From positions 4,494,001 to 4,558,000 of the forward strand of contig JAWQUS010000009.1 of assembly GCA_036365455.1 (NCBI GenBank): 64,000 nucleotides of DNA, written 5' to 3'. Every line of letters starts with the position of its first letter. Position 1 is the stretch's first letter. The notes under the pieces are model-generated. The model was given only the letters and a program-made list of their open reading frames with translations. It was not told where the DNA came from and did not search any database. Shown here piece after piece: positions 33,101 to 45,205 of the stretch. The translations under genes and the position numbers were made by a program. The DNA is from Macrosoma leucophasiata. Its lineage: Eukaryota > Arthropoda > Insecta > Lepidoptera > Hedylidae.

Positions 33101-33111
33101 TCACTGCATAT

Positions 33112-33346
33112 TATAAAGTAAAGTCCCCTTATTTTTTCTGTCTGTATGTATGCGCTAATCTCGGAAAGTTGTGATCGGATTATGTTCCTGTTTGAAATGT
33201 TGGAAAGAGGGTTTTCTGAGGAAGGTTTACAATTGATCAATATCATACAAATATTTACCGAGATATCACGGTTTTTCTCAAAGAAGTCGGGCGCGTCCCC
33301 ACAATATATTAAATTCTACCCGTGCAAAGCTGGGGCGGGTCGCTAG
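33112..33346 (+). mobile_element. Helitron-like element with CTAG end
   Basis: Ends CCCGTGCAAAGCTGGGGCGGGTCGCTAG then T at 33347, with a GC hairpin before CTAG. The body has GCTAATCTCGGAAAGTTGTG and GATCGGATTATG. The 5' end is uncertain. Confidence 0.65.
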
Positions 33347-33349
33347 TGA

Positions 33350-34980
33350 CATTATAATATGTTCACTTGTAGGTACTTGCACGGATCCAACGATCATGTT
33401 TATGACATCAATGATGATTGATGGATTTTATGTTGAACCTTCTAATGAAGGAGGATTTATAGTTGACAAATCCTTTTTAATGTAAGAAAATCTCCCAAGC
33501 CCATACAATAAACTTATGAAATTCCAAGGGTTTGCGCTGCTGTTCTGATACTATTCCAATTTTCTTTCTTTTTTATGTACTATCATTTTGGCTTCCGCAC
33601 TTGGAGAGATAAAACGAAAGAAACTGTAATTAAATCGCCGCTCTCTATCCACACATCCAATCATGCCTCATCTACATTCATCATCTACATGCACGCCGAT
33701 TACTAGGACTTTTCTCAAAAGTCCTAGGTATCGGCATCGGAAAGTCCTAGTGAAAATATGTACCTAATCATAATGACTAGGTACAAGGTTCATGTCATAC
33801 GTCGTGGTTGTTCTGCTAACCTAACCTAAACCTAAGGAAAATTTTCACTGATTGGATAGGGATTTGTTTGAAACTCGACTAACAATAATTATATTATTAT
33901 TGGTGTTACTCTTTGAATTCATAGGTATGAGATACGAACTTTTCGTTCTCTCTGCATACACACGGTTGGTTGTGGGTAATTGAAAGAGATGACGACCACG
34001 AGTCTGCGTCAGTTTCTAGGAATTGGAGAGGTGATTAATGATGATGATGCAAACCGGCTCATCCGGCATTCAAACTCAGGACACTACCACCATATCCCAC
34101 ATTGTTAGGTTTACGTGGATGGCATCTTAAAACGGCGCTTTTGGGTAGATAGTCGGTAATACAGTTACCGAGAAGACCCCTGCGGGTGCGCACCTTGACT
34201 TAGGGCGTTGCGGTGGACACATAAGACTTATGCGATTAGGGGCGGTGTTACGCTTCAGCTACATTTAAACTAGGTAGTGTAGTACTTTTATACTTTTTAT
34301 GAACAATTTCTTTTATGAACTATCAATCAATGGATTTAGATGTTTTTCGTGAGATACCTACTTACATAGTCATTCATTAGATATACCTACTTATTAATTA
34401 CTATTTACCGAAACGCTAAGATGTCGCCTGACTGACAATTGGCTGATTAAAATCTAGATAGCATCAATGTGAATCATGTCTCATAGCGTTTACCCGTCAG
34501 TAGTAGGTGTTACTACATATTCTCTGCCGTCAGCTAACGAGAAAAATTGCGGCTATAGAGATTACAACTTTAGTGAGATTACCTACCTACTAGACTAGCA
34601 TTATTGTAATTTATGGGTTAAAGTACCTATTCTAGCAGAGAATATACAATAATAAAGTGTTATTAAGCCTGCAAATCATAAGGTAGGTGGGTATATTTAG
34701 TAGGTTAACTTAATGCCAACTTAGCAGCTTAATAATTCTATACGTTTGTTTCGCCACAACTTGGATTTATTATCGAGGTGTCATCGATAAAGTGAATAAT
34801 GTAGACACAATATTCCTGCGATTCACGTTATTCAAGTAGGTATATACCATATAAATTAAATTAATATTTTGCAGTTGGGCACGATCGAATTTATTTCTTG
34901 CATTGCCAAAGCTAAATCTGTTTGCTGACCATTGTAAACTGTCACATGATTTAGTGATTTAGCACACATTTTTGCATGAA
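33350..34980. other. gene-free stretch
   Basis: No gene. A hairpin at about 33703-33727 (CTAGGACTTTT / AAAAGTCCTAG) is followed by a third GTCCTAG copy at 33745. Otherwise unremarkable AT-rich DNA. Confidence 0.4.
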
Positions 34981-34990
34981 GGTATGTACT

Positions 34991-35509
34991 CAGGGTTGCT
35001 AACCGACCGGTTTTCGACCGGACTGTTCTGTTTTAGAAGGAATTGTTGGGGTCAGGTCGCTTACTTCCGACCCGATTCATTTTTTTCCGGTCAGCAAGTA
35101 TTACGAGTGAGAACGTGACGCGCAGCGTGAAGTACCATACCACGACTGCCGTAGCGCAGACAGACTGAACTTCAGTGACTGAAGCTGCACGACGCGAGGG
35201 GCGCGAAAAGCGGGTGGGTGGGGCATACATGGGGTTGCATTAGAATTTATTTATTGCTATTTAATCATTTTACCCAACCGGTTTCGATCACACGATCATC
35301 TTCGGGGGTTTATTGACAGTAAACTACCTTTTTAAACACGTAGAAAAACTCGATACAATAAGTTCCAAAAGAGAGGGTAGATTAGGAAAAATAATAAAAA
35401 AAACTTTTTCATTAACATACACCATTTATTTTTCTTTTCGATTTTGACCAAGTATGATCCGATTAAATTTGTTGGCCGATTTTGGCGGCTGGAAAAGTTG
35501 GCAACCCTG
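34991..35509. mobile_element. 519-bp hAT element with perfect target duplication
   Basis: Ends CAGGGTTGCTAACCGACCGG and, inverted, CAGGGTTGCCAACTTTTCC, flanked by TATGTACT on both sides (34983-34990, 35510-35517). The 8-bp duplication and CAGGGTTGC ends are classic hAT. No transposase frame. The GC-rich left half (TGACGCGCAGCGTGAAGTAC) differs from the AT-rich right half. Confidence 0.92.
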
Positions 35510-35519
35510 TATGTACTAT

Positions 35520-36370
35520 GTAATCCTAGTACCTGCTTTCTTACTGTACTACTTTGGCTGTAGTATTGGTGAATAGCTCACGTCTTCCGCGTCTTCGTCA
35601 GCACTAAGCAATGATTTATGTATTAAAGACGATCAAATAGCGCAAATAATTGGACTACTTACAAGTCAGAGAAATCTTTTTTTCGGCAATTTTTAATATT
35701 CTAGTAACATCTAGGCACTTCAGATCTCAGGTAAACCCAACGGGGTCTTAAAATATTAACAGCTATTCGAGTATGTGTGTAATAAATATAATTTACCATC
35801 CTCTTTAATTAGGGTTGTGTAGTAATGTGTAGGAACACAACCATACACTTACATGTCATCATACAATCATTTCATTAGACATTTGTGAAAAGAGTACTAG
35901 TACCTACCTACCTAGAAATGTATACAAGGGTTGCTAACATGTAACATGTCAAATCGTGACTTAGTTTAAATTGTTTTCGAAAGAGAAATCGCTTCTTGGT
36001 ACTTAACCACTTTAGTAAGTTACCTTGAGGGCGCTTAATGTAATATTATGTTACTTAGTTACCAAATTTATAAGAACGTCGTTTTTGTTTTGTGTTTGAG
36101 CAGTGAAGTGTTACGAACTTAAGTTAAAAATAATTATCTTACGTACTCCACTCTTATTATTTACCTACTACAAAAAATATCAACTTGCCATGCCTTCTGT
36201 GTAATTTATCTACTAAAATATAATATCTTCAAGAACTACATTCATGTTGCATTATGTCATATTTTTATACAACTACAGCGGAGAAAAAAATACAATCAAA
36301 ACCATACAGATAGGCACATCCTTTTTGCAATAGTGATCATGAAATAGTCCAATAGACCCGACAAAACAAT
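35520..36370. other. gene-free stretch
   Basis: AT-rich, nothing recognised. Confidence 0.4.
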
Positions 36371-36387
36371 AGACTCAACATACTTTA

Positions 36388-36690
36388 AAAACCGACCCTT
36401 GGCGAGTCGGTCTCGCGCATGAAGGGTTCCGTACCATCATCTACAAAAGAAAAGCGTCTACCAGCTACCGTTATTGATATTGAGCGAAAAATCCAAAAGA
36501 AAACGTTTATTGTATGGAGGATTATTTTTTTAAACGGAACTACGGCAACGGAAGTATATAATTTGTGAAAATTTCACCTTTCTAGCTATCACGATTTATG
36601 AGATACAGCCTGGTGACAGACAGACATCGGAGGATTAGTAATAGGGACCCGTTTTCACCATTTAGGAACGGAACCCTAAAAAAGTTACTT
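36388..36690. mobile_element. GGGTTCCGTA-type repeat copy
   Basis: Left end ACCGACCCTTGGCGAGTCGG with GAAGGGTTCCGTACC; right end ACGGAACCCTAAAAAAG is the inverse of the GGGTTCCGT text. Internal CACGATTTATGAGATACAGC is typical of these lepidopteran repeats. Confidence 0.65.
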
Positions 36691-37325
36691 AATGGCATCA
36701 AATGCAATTCGAATTTTTCCATTTCATCGCGATAAAAAATACCATACAAAGGCGATGATACTTATAAAATGCCAACATGTTTTTAGTGTAGCTCCATTGA
36801 GACTGATTCTGCTGATTCATATCGGACAATGAGTAAAATATGACGTCATGCATATCACAGATTACAGTGATTTTGAACTTGGATTATATTATGATGCTTA
36901 TTTAACCTCGGGGAAAGACGTAGACGTAAAATAATTACGTGGTATAATTATTGCATTTGTTTCATAATTACGATTACTAATGTTGTAATTTGCATGATAT
37001 GTTTAAACTACGCAGCAAAGTATTAATATAGCTAAAGCCAATGGCGTAGAGGGCATGAGAATCAGAGGCACCCGGTGGGCTTCTTGTAGTGCCACCAGAA
37101 ATAAACCATTTAATTTTTTTAAAAATTTCATTTTGTTATTAGATCATTGTTATATATATTTACAGTGCTCAACAATAAATATTGCACATCGAGCCTAGGA
37201 ACTTCGACTTTTTTCAGGTCTGTAGAGCGTTATCTCTTTCGCACCTTTTTGAGGTTTGTCGACCATTTAGAGCAAGTTTTGACCAATACCGGACTTTCAG
37301 TGCTTTCAGTGCTTGAGATAACGCT

Positions 37326-37675
37326 CTACGCGCATGGCCCCGCGGCTGGTGTAGATCGGAAGCGATCTACTTGGGTCGGGTGTGTGATGGGTGACCGCTA
37401 GTGGGAAATTAAAATGCGCGTTTCCTGCGTTTGCTTCGGAGGGCACGTTAAGCCCTCGGTCCTGAATGCTGTCCCTAGATAGCAGGCATTAAACCTTGTC
37501 GAAGGCCTTATAGGCGGTTTGAAAACTATCGACTACGTTTTGGCCACTAACCCTTATCTCCACTAACCCGCATTGGAGCAACGTGGTGGAGTAAACTTCA
37601 GGACTCCTCCCAAGAAGGGGAGAGACTCGCGCCCAGCAGTGGGACGTATCAAGGGTTGCCATTATTAATTATATT
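37326..37675 (+). mobile_element. RTE-like retroposon, uninterrupted reference copy
   Basis: Full-length copy of about 350 bp ending TATCAAGGGTTGCCATTATT. At 37441-37458 it reads GGGCACGTTAAGCCCTCG with a single TTAA, which serves as the empty-site comparison for the fold-back element at 7989-8968. Confidence 0.88.
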
Positions 37676-37909
37676 ATAATGTATGTGCCTGAAGTAGACG
37701 ATTTTACCTACCTATATATAGTCAACTTTAATAAGTTACATACGATGGAGCGGATTACTTTGATGTAGGACTTTCATGATTATAATAATGATTAAGATAG
37801 TGAAGGTATAATGATATTCCATACCCAAGTCAAAGTCTTTATTCAAGAACAAAAAAAAAGCTGAATTGTCCTGGAAAGAAGTTAAATGCAACAGAAAATT
37901 AAAGAAATT

Positions 37910-38150
37910 TAACTTCATGTCTGTGTTTTCCCAAGGGGTAGGCAGAGGTGAATTCAAATTACATGCAAACATCAACTATTTTGTGCCATATAGTAGGTGA
38001 CAAGCCCATTGACATTACCAAATACCTAGAACGGTACTAAAAAACTTCCGAGAAATAGAAAAAATTGCAGAGGCCCAAGGGAATTCCTCTTAGGAATCGG
38101 CGTGCATGTATGAAGAGAATGATGAAGGAAGATGAGGCACACTTGGTGGG
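37910..38150. mobile_element. truncated tRNA-SINE abutting a LINE 3' fragment
   Basis: 37910-38060 is a diverged SINE tail and body (CCCAAGGGGTAGGCAGAGGT). It is followed directly by LINE sequence 38068-38150 reading GGAATCGGCGTGCATGTATG, encoding NRRACMKRMMK as in the 46075 LINE. Confidence 0.65.
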
Positions 38151-38630
38151 ATGATATTTATCCACAATAGACAAATAACGTGAACAAAACACGTATTTTT
38201 CGACAGCGCTCGTTATCATCTAGACATCACCATTACCAGACATGTCGCGGCTTTGTTAAGAAGTATATAAAAATTGTTAGATTGCGATACTGAGGTAATC
38301 AGAGCGGTCATTGCTGAAACGTACACGGTAAACCAGTTAGAAGTGGTCATGGTTAAATTTTATCTTAGTCTGTCCAAGGCGTCTGTGTTATATTGTCTTT
38401 TACTTATCAACTTTAAACACATTAAATTTCACTGATGAATACCAGTGTCGGGCTTCGGTCTAACTTATGCTGAACTAGATTCAATTCTATGCAGCCGTGA
38501 GACGCTGTTTATGTATTTGAACAAGTTTTCAGTTTCAAAATGTTTTATTTTATTTTTACGATATATATTTATGAAGGTATCTTTTTAAATTTATACTTGA
38601 CAACCACCTGTTAATTTTGCACGTACTTGT
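38151..38630. other. gene-free stretch
   Basis: No gene or clear repeat; AT-rich. Confidence 0.4.
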
Positions 38631-38659
38631 TAATATTTATTGGATTGGTCCTATTGTTT

Positions 38660-39085
38660 TTAGAGTTCCGTACCTTAAAAGGAAAAAAGGAACCCTTATA
38701 GGATCACTCGTGCGTCTGTCTGTCTGTCTATCTGTCCGTTTGTCACAGCCAATTTGCTCCGAAACTACTGCACCGATTGAGTTGAAATTTGATGAATATA
38801 TGTAAATTGGTGACCCAAAGATGAACACGTCAAGTAAAATAGTAAATTTTAAACAGGGGGGCTACTTTCGGGGTGTAAATCAGAAAATTAAAAAAATAAT
38901 TCGTAAAATATGTCGTGTGACATATCAAATGAAAGAGGTTGTTGCCAGCATCTCAGATATATTTTTTTAATAATTTTTGCATAAACAAATTTGAAGTTAT
39001 TTAAGAAAAACGACGAAAATTGACCATTCCCCCCCCCCTATCTCCGAAACTACTGAACTTAAAATTTTGAAAAAAATGTGGAAAA
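38660..39085 (+). mobile_element. GGGTTCCGTA-type repeat, long copy
   Basis: Starts TTAGAGTTCCGTACCTTAAA, then (TCTG)n, GAAACTACTGCACCGATTGA and, near the end, CCCCCCCCTATCTCCGAAAC. The same family is at 32168, 36388 and 56880. It is a non-coding dispersed repeat of uncertain class. Confidence 0.65.
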
Positions 39086-39087
39086 TA

Positions 39088-39250
39088 CGTAACTTCACGC
39101 CTGTAATCCCCGGTAGAGGTAAATGCATGCATTCAAGCATACATGCAAACTCCCACGATTCGCCGGTTACGTTTTGGCCCATGTAACAGGTGGCGAGCCT
39201 GTTGACATCTCCGGGCACATTACTAAACTCCGAGGTATTGGGAAACTTAC
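39088..39250 (-). mobile_element. tRNA-SINE, head missing
   Basis: Tail and middle of the SINE (GTAACTTCACGCCTGTAAT to GAGGTATTGGGAAACTTAC). It stops at 39250 before the tRNA-like head. A short internal deletion removes the CGAAGGGGTAGG motif. Confidence 0.85.
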
Positions 39251-39275
39251 TCCATGTGTCCAGTTGACGAATAAC

Positions 39276-39384
39276 CCGTTGATCCTTGCCAGGCGATGGT
39301 TTTTGTACTAAGCATATTCATCCCTACAAACATTTCTCGCCTTCAGTGCCAACGTTACGCGGAGTGTTCAGTATCTCTCCTACT
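39276..39384. repeat. dispersed repeat shared with 51238-51352
   Basis: TTGATCCTTGCCAGGCGATG, then GGTTTTTGTACT, GCCAACGTTAC and TTCAGTATCTCTCCTACTAT occur in the same order at both sites. Here the sequence stops at the MITE boundary. Confidence 0.75.
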
Positions 39385-39924
39385 ATATAAAGGAGATGTT
39401 GCAAAAATGTATGGACCTCCGGCCATGTATTGTACACAATATCATTAACAGGCAAAATCAATAAAAAAAACGTTTTTTACTGAATATTTTCACTTGTTAA
39501 GCTTTGTTTGCAGTTACAAAATATTATTTGCAGTTAGAGTTGCAACTCAAACCAACATGGCGAATATGGCGGGCGATGTCATTTTGACATTTAAATTGTT
39601 TTTTGATTATAAAGTACTTGCAGAAAAAAGTAATACTTTTCTAAATCTAAACTAAACTTAAAACTCTAAACTATCGAAATCGATTTCATGTGTTAATACT
39701 AAGAACTTAAACTAATCGATTTCCAATTTTCAGAAGCGTCGGCTGTATCGCCGCCATGTTGAATATGGTTGAAAATGATAAAATCGTTTGAATTAAATGT
39801 GGTAGTAACTCTAGAATATATTCTTGAATAAATTAATTGTATTTTTTTCGGAATCTTCTTTAGTTTACCCATTTTTTGAGGACATGTACAATCTAGAGCC
39901 GAGCTCGCAACATCTCCTTTATAT
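39385..39924. mobile_element. 540-bp MITE with 18-bp perfect terminal repeats
   Basis: ATATAAAGGAGATGTTGC at 39385-39402 and its exact complement at 39907-39924; the TATA at each end suggests a TA target. Internal CATGGCGAATATGG and GCCGCCATGTTGAATATGG are also inverse copies. No transposase. A Tc1/mariner-type TA target is inferred. Confidence 0.8.
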
Positions 39925-40231
39925 AAAATAATTCGATTGACGTTACTAAAAAAGGAAAAAGGAAGAGAAACCAGATTACACGCAAAGGGCATTCACCCGT
40001 GCTTACCTTTGACGCCTCTGATAAGCCCACACAGTCGCTGGCACAAGGTTGCATTCACATACGAGATCAATTTTGTGAATGTTTTTATAAAAAATATACA
40101 ATTCTAATTACATTTCTTTATGGTATCAGATGATTTCAGAAGGCAATTGTGTTCGATTCAATTTGTACAAAACAAATTAGTGAAATATATAGTTACTTTA
40201 ATAAGTATGTGTGTTAGTTTTAAGGTTTACT

Positions 40232-40450
40232 GGTGGTAGAGTGCCAGTGCAGAAGTTCGAGGGCGTAAGCACCACAGCATTACCAATCTATCTGCTGCCA
40301 AATGGTAGTGTTCAGCACTATCCTGTTCCGGTTAGAAGGTAATGTATGGCCCTGTTGTAACTATTATAGAGACATAACAACTTAGATCTCAGGGGTGGCA
40401 TGGGAAAGTGTATAACATGCATTTTGTCAGCAATAAAAAACAGAAAAATA
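40232..40450 (+). repeat. GCATTAC-type SINE-like repeat
   Basis: ACTGGTGGTAGAGTGCCAGT, AGCACCACAGCATTACCAAT, TGTTCCGGTTAGAAGGTAAT and CTCAGGGGTGGCA in order. The right end is A-rich. Confidence 0.8.
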
Positions 40451-40800
40451 TCAAAAAATATAACGGCCTTTTTAACTACCACTAGCATCCACTCCGTTAT
40501 TAGATATACAAGATAAAACTTACTTATTTTCTGAATGAATCAAATTTCCGGATTCCAAACTGGTTCAAACTGGCTTTGTTCAATAATGCGATTATTATTC
40601 AAGCCTTGATGCTTATTTTGCATCCACGTAATAATTTAACATCAATCTTAATTAATAAATCGGTACCTACTTATGTGTCATTAAAATAATTTGAATTTCT
40701 TTAGTAACATTATTTTGAAAGGGTTGGAAGGATCTGCGTATCATCAAGTATTATGTATTTAAATTAAATTAAAAAAAGAACATTCCTAAGTAGGTATTTT
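40451..40800. other. gene-free stretch
   Basis: AT-rich, nothing recognised. Confidence 0.4.
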
Positions 40801-40805
40801 TTAAA

Positions 40806-41004
40806 TCTATACTTATACTTATTAAAAAGAGGAAAAATCTGTAACTTTGTTTGTTAGTAAGGGCCAATTTTCGAAAATACTGAACCGATCGCGAAAAGTC
40901 TTTCAGAAAGCTACACTATTCAGGAAAGCTAAAGTCTATTATTTATTATGGTAGTTGTAATTGAGGTAACATTGTACTCGTGCGAAGCCGGGGCGAGTTG
41001 CTAG
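40806..41004 (+). mobile_element. intact 199-bp non-autonomous Helitron
   Basis: Starts TCTATACTTATACTTATT after A (40805). Ends GTGCGAAGCCGGGGCGAGTTG CTAG before T (41005). Both canonical ends and the A|T target are present, with a GC-rich hairpin just before CTAG. No coding capacity. Confidence 0.85.
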
Positions 41005-41870
41005 TTACTAATAAGGCGTAAGCAGTCGAGAACAATAAAAGATTCGCATGACACGTATTACACATTTTACTCACTTCCATAGCTTCAAGGTATGTAACTA
41101 AGCATGTAAATGTTCCCAGCCATTTCATATAATAGAAAGAAATAACGTCAATTATGGTATAAACGTCTTATATCCCTTTGTGGGAAACTCATAATACATT
41201 GACAATCCCCTAGCATTGTCCATTCAATTAGTTTTTATTCCACTAGGTACACCGATACTCACACAGGATATATTATGAAATGAAATGTTGACATAGACAC
41301 ACATTATTTAAAAGATTATATATTATTTAGACGTATATTCGTGGCAAATTACAGCTTTCTAGTGACTGAGCTAAGCGGATAGATGGCCGGATAGTATGGT
41401 GAAACTATTAGGGTGTTTATTGGCTACGGAATACATACTAAAAATTGAAGGTAATGTGGAACATAAATTTTTGATACTTATCTTATAACATAGACAAAAA
41501 TTCCTTCAAAATATATATATATATATAACTTTGACTAACATAACTTATACTCACTTGATTACTTATCTCTTATCTCAATAGGTGCCTACTTATTGAGCAC
41601 TTTAATAATAAATCATTCAACATATTGACAAATTCATAAAAACGGGCAATTTCTGAATACCACAGTTAGTAGGGGGGATTCGAACCTAGGTCGACCTTCA
41701 CCCATCTGTTTATCGAATGAAACATTGTTTTTATCAAATTTCATACACAAATCGTAGATGGTTATTGCCTAAAAAAATAGCTTTAATTTGAGATTGGTTG
41801 ATTTGTTTTGATACAGGAAATCAAATCACTGATATTTTTAGCGTTGAAAATAAGGCGAATGCAAATAAAT
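41005..41870. other. gene-free stretch
   Basis: AT-rich, with an (AT)n microsatellite at 41512-41525. Nothing else recognised. Confidence 0.4.
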
Positions 41871-41885
41871 TATCTAAGATACATA

Positions 41886-42208
41886 AAACGTAACTTCACG
41901 CCTGTAATCTCCGAAGGGGTAGGCAGAGGTAATGCATGCATTCAAGCATACATGCGAACACCCACGACTCGCCGGTTACGTTTTGGCCCATGTAACAGGT
42001 GACGAACCTGTTGCCATCTCCGGGTACATTACTAAACTCCGAGGTATTGGGAAACTTACAGAAAATTGAAAAATCCCAATAGAACCAGAGATGAAGGATT
42101 TTAAATCGTTATCTCTGATAGTCCCCGGACCTGGGAATCGAACCCAGAATCCCCAGCGTAGTAGTAGTGGCCTGCTACCACTACGCTACTGAGGCAGTTA
42201 TTATAATT
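41886..42208 (-). mobile_element. tRNA-derived SINE, full length
   Basis: Complete copy flanked by an 11-bp duplication TAAGATACATA (41875-41885, 42209-42219). The tRNA-like head on the minus strand has GTAGCGTAGTGGTAGCAGG and GGGTTCGATTCCC. Confidence 0.95.
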
Positions 42209-42329
42209 TAAGATACATATTATTTTTATATACTTATATGAATGATTGTACGTAAGTATGTTTTGCAGAACAAATTACGTTATTTTTCGCTTTTGATACG
42301 TCAGTTATTGTAAAGTAATTATAATCGAT

Positions 42330-43615
42330 GTATAATAATGTTTATCGCGGGGCGCTCTTCTGGTCGAGCGATGATGCAGTGGCATACGTGGTGCCACTGC
42401 ACCTGCGAACCACCACGACCGTAATGTGCGGGCGTTAGAATGTACGGGCGGACCTATTGTCCGTCCGGCGCCGGATGCCCGCTCGTAGTGTTGACACAGA
42501 TGCGGTTTACGCCTATCCTGGATCTGCGCCGCCGGTGTGAGGAGAGGAGGTGCGGGGAAGGGGTGTTTCAACAAAGAAACAATCGGTTACATATGACCGA
42601 AAACGCAGGCCAGCCAAGCCTTGGTGGTAACCCTACCCCGACGACCTAGTCCTACAGTAGAACCACTGCGTCTTCCAGTCTTCCAGGTTCACTATTTTTC
42701 TTTCTTCCTATTCCTTATTACTTCACTTATTTTCACTTGTTTTTACTTGATGGAGACCATGTCATACTTAACTAGAACTAGAACTAGACAGTTCTTCGTA
42801 GCTGCACGCACGAGCGCGCAACCACGGAAAGGGTCGAGGTTAGTTCCTCCTTCCCCTGGCATTCTGCCCTAGGTTATCTAGGGCGTGAAAAATTTGATTG
42901 GGTGGGTGTCGTGCGTGCTAGGACTGACCGGGTTTTTTTAAAGCTTTTTGGCATATTCTTTTCACGCCCCGGCTATCTTCGCACGCACAACTTACATAAT
43001 TAGGGAGGTACGGTAGCGGAAAGTGGCGGTCGGACATAGGCTTGCGGCCTCACCGGGCGCCCAGGCTGTTAGCCAGGCGTTAGTCGCATCCGGGAGGTCG
43101 CCGCTTAGGCGGGGGTCGAACCCGTCTGACCGGGTACCCGATCAAGGGGGGGGGGGGATTGAACCCTCCCCCAATACAACCGTCGAGGTGAGGCGATCAC
43201 GGCGGTCCGCCAGTGATCGAACGGCGTCTTGGAAAGGGGTTGCACTACGGAAGTCAACGGGTGGCAGGACTCGTATTAGCGGAACTGGAATCGAGGCCCC
43301 GTCGTTGCCGCATGGAACGACGGCGTCCCGTGATGGCCCAGGTGAGGGCGGGGGAAGTATCTCCCGAGGGAGGGCACAGCCCTCCGGCGGTCGACCATGT
43401 AGCGGTGCGAATCCGCGGAGGTGCTCGTGGGGCCCGTTGTCTGCGCGGTCGAACATATTACGCGCCAACCGCCCCACGAACTCCTCCACGGACTCGACTC
43501 GGACATGTCATACTTTCGAATCTGCCCTGAGCCCTATCCCTCGAATAATACCCTCAAGAGAGCCTCGTTTTTCGGTCGTATTTTGACCGAATTTGTGCTT
43601 AATTTTTGTTATGGC
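42330..43615. other. GC-rich island of unresolved nature
   Basis: Strongly GC-rich sequence bounded by AT-rich DNA. It includes two near-palindromes (GTGGCATACGTGGTGCCAC near 42380 and CCTAGGTTATCTAGG near 42868) and a G11 run near 43146. Frames stay open on both strands: 187 codons at 43023-43586 (+) and 115 at 43489-43142 (-, starting MEEFVGRLARNMFDRADNG). I recognise no domain. A decayed retroelement 5' region is my best guess; a CpG-rich regulatory region is the alternative. Confidence 0.35.
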
Positions 43616-44680
43616 TGACCTGGTTTTCTTTCTTTATTTTCAAAATTCTTATGTTTACATACACGTGTTATATATTACATATTTACAATCGTTATAGTTT
43701 TCTCTATTATTGTTTTTTTTTCTTTATTATTATTATTGTTTATTTATTAATATTCATAAAAAGACTAAAAAGTTATTCATCAGTCGTCGCCGACAATGTT
43801 ATCGATAAATAATAAATTATTATACAAACACAATTATTATTCTATTTTCATGTATTTTCAGTTACTCACTAAGAAGAAGTAGGTAGATCCATGAAATAAT
43901 TTTTATTTTTTTGTTTAAAAAAGTATGCATTTACCAATTTCAGCTTTTTTGCGAGTGAAGAAGGGTTTATTGTTAACACATTAACATCTCTTAGAAATGT
44001 CGGGTGAATGCATGGTGAATGTATTTTCATTGACATCTTGAGTAACTAACTACTTTAACATCCTCTATTTGTAGAGAAGATATGAACAACCTTGTTTATT
44101 AATGGACAGTCCGGTCTATAATTTAAATAGACCTTTTTCTATTGCAACATTGTCACTTTTTTTTTCTTGTAGGTAATGGCATGAGGCAACGACGTTGCAA
44201 TCAACGGCCAAGAGCAAATACTTTTTGTTTTATTACGTACAGCAAACGTGCGATGCTTTGTTTACACTTTTTGGCCCAGTATGGTCTTAGATGTCAGGGA
44301 CACCGACTGCATAGGTACACATTTTAAATAAGTGCTTAAAGTTATTTCGCAAAAACAAATGAATATTACACATTTGCTGCGAAATATTTGTCTCCTCTTG
44401 ACGATTTATTAATGAGGTTAAATAAATGTAGGTGACTTTTATTGAACGTACTTATTGAAAACCACTTGGATAGTGAAGATTTTAATGTTTACTTCAATTG
44501 CACAAAATCTCAAGCCAGTTAGAAATATTGAATAAATACTTAAAATAATATAAGTACTATTTAATGTACGTAGTAATACTTACCTAATCAAATTCATTTT
44601 ACAATTCACATTTTTCATGAAAATTATAAAACATTATTTTTATTTGGGAATCTATTTACCTCTAATGTCTCTCGTTTTTT
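43616..44680. other. gene-free AT-rich stretch
   Basis: Long T-rich runs and no recognised element. Confidence 0.4.
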
Positions 44681-44861
44681 AACCGACTTCGAAAAAAGGA
44701 GGAGGTTCTCAATTCGTCCGGATCTTTTTTTTACTGTAAAAATAAATTTCCGATTCCTGTAGTAGATAGTTCCTAGTATGTGATTGTTTTAAAATTCCTA
44801 TAAATTTTGTAGATATTTCTTAGTGTCCTTTACTCACACCGTGTTTGCATGTATGTTTTAC

Positions 44862-45205
44862 TGGTGATAGAGCTTCAGTGACGGAGCTTGTGGGCGTAAG
44901 CACCACTGATGGTTGGTGGTGGGTACTTGGTGGTTCAGCACTATCGTGTCCCATCAAGTATCAATCAATTGATGGCAATGCAATGCGGCCCTGTAATTTC
45001 CGGCACGAAGGCATACGAGCTTAGACCTCAGGAGTGGTAACGCATATTGAATGCTTTGATTTGTATGTAGATGTTCCTAAGCTACAGATTTCATTACCAT
45101 CAATGTGAACTGTAGGCAGGTATACCTACTTGTTTATCACTTGACATAAAAAAATGCACGCATTAATCTTTGCCTACCTCTTAGGGAAAAATAGGCGTGA
45201 AGTTA
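44862..45205 (+). repeat. GCATTAC-type repeat followed by a SINE-tail fragment
   Basis: 44862-45125: GTGATAGAGCTTCAGTGACG, GTAAGCACCACTGATGG, CAGGAGTGGTAACGCAT and ATCAATGTGAACTGTAG. 45160-45205 is a small piece of SINE/LINE tail (TGCCTACCTCTTAGGGA, GGCGTGAAGTTACGT). A short AACCGACTTCGAAAAAAGG motif, another dispersed repeat, lies at 44681. Confidence 0.65.

Noticed and set aside
43023..43586. 187-aa open frame in the GC island as a host gene
   Set aside because: GC-rich DNA lacks stops by chance; the opposite strand is also open and no domain is recognisable. Kept only as an unresolved segment.
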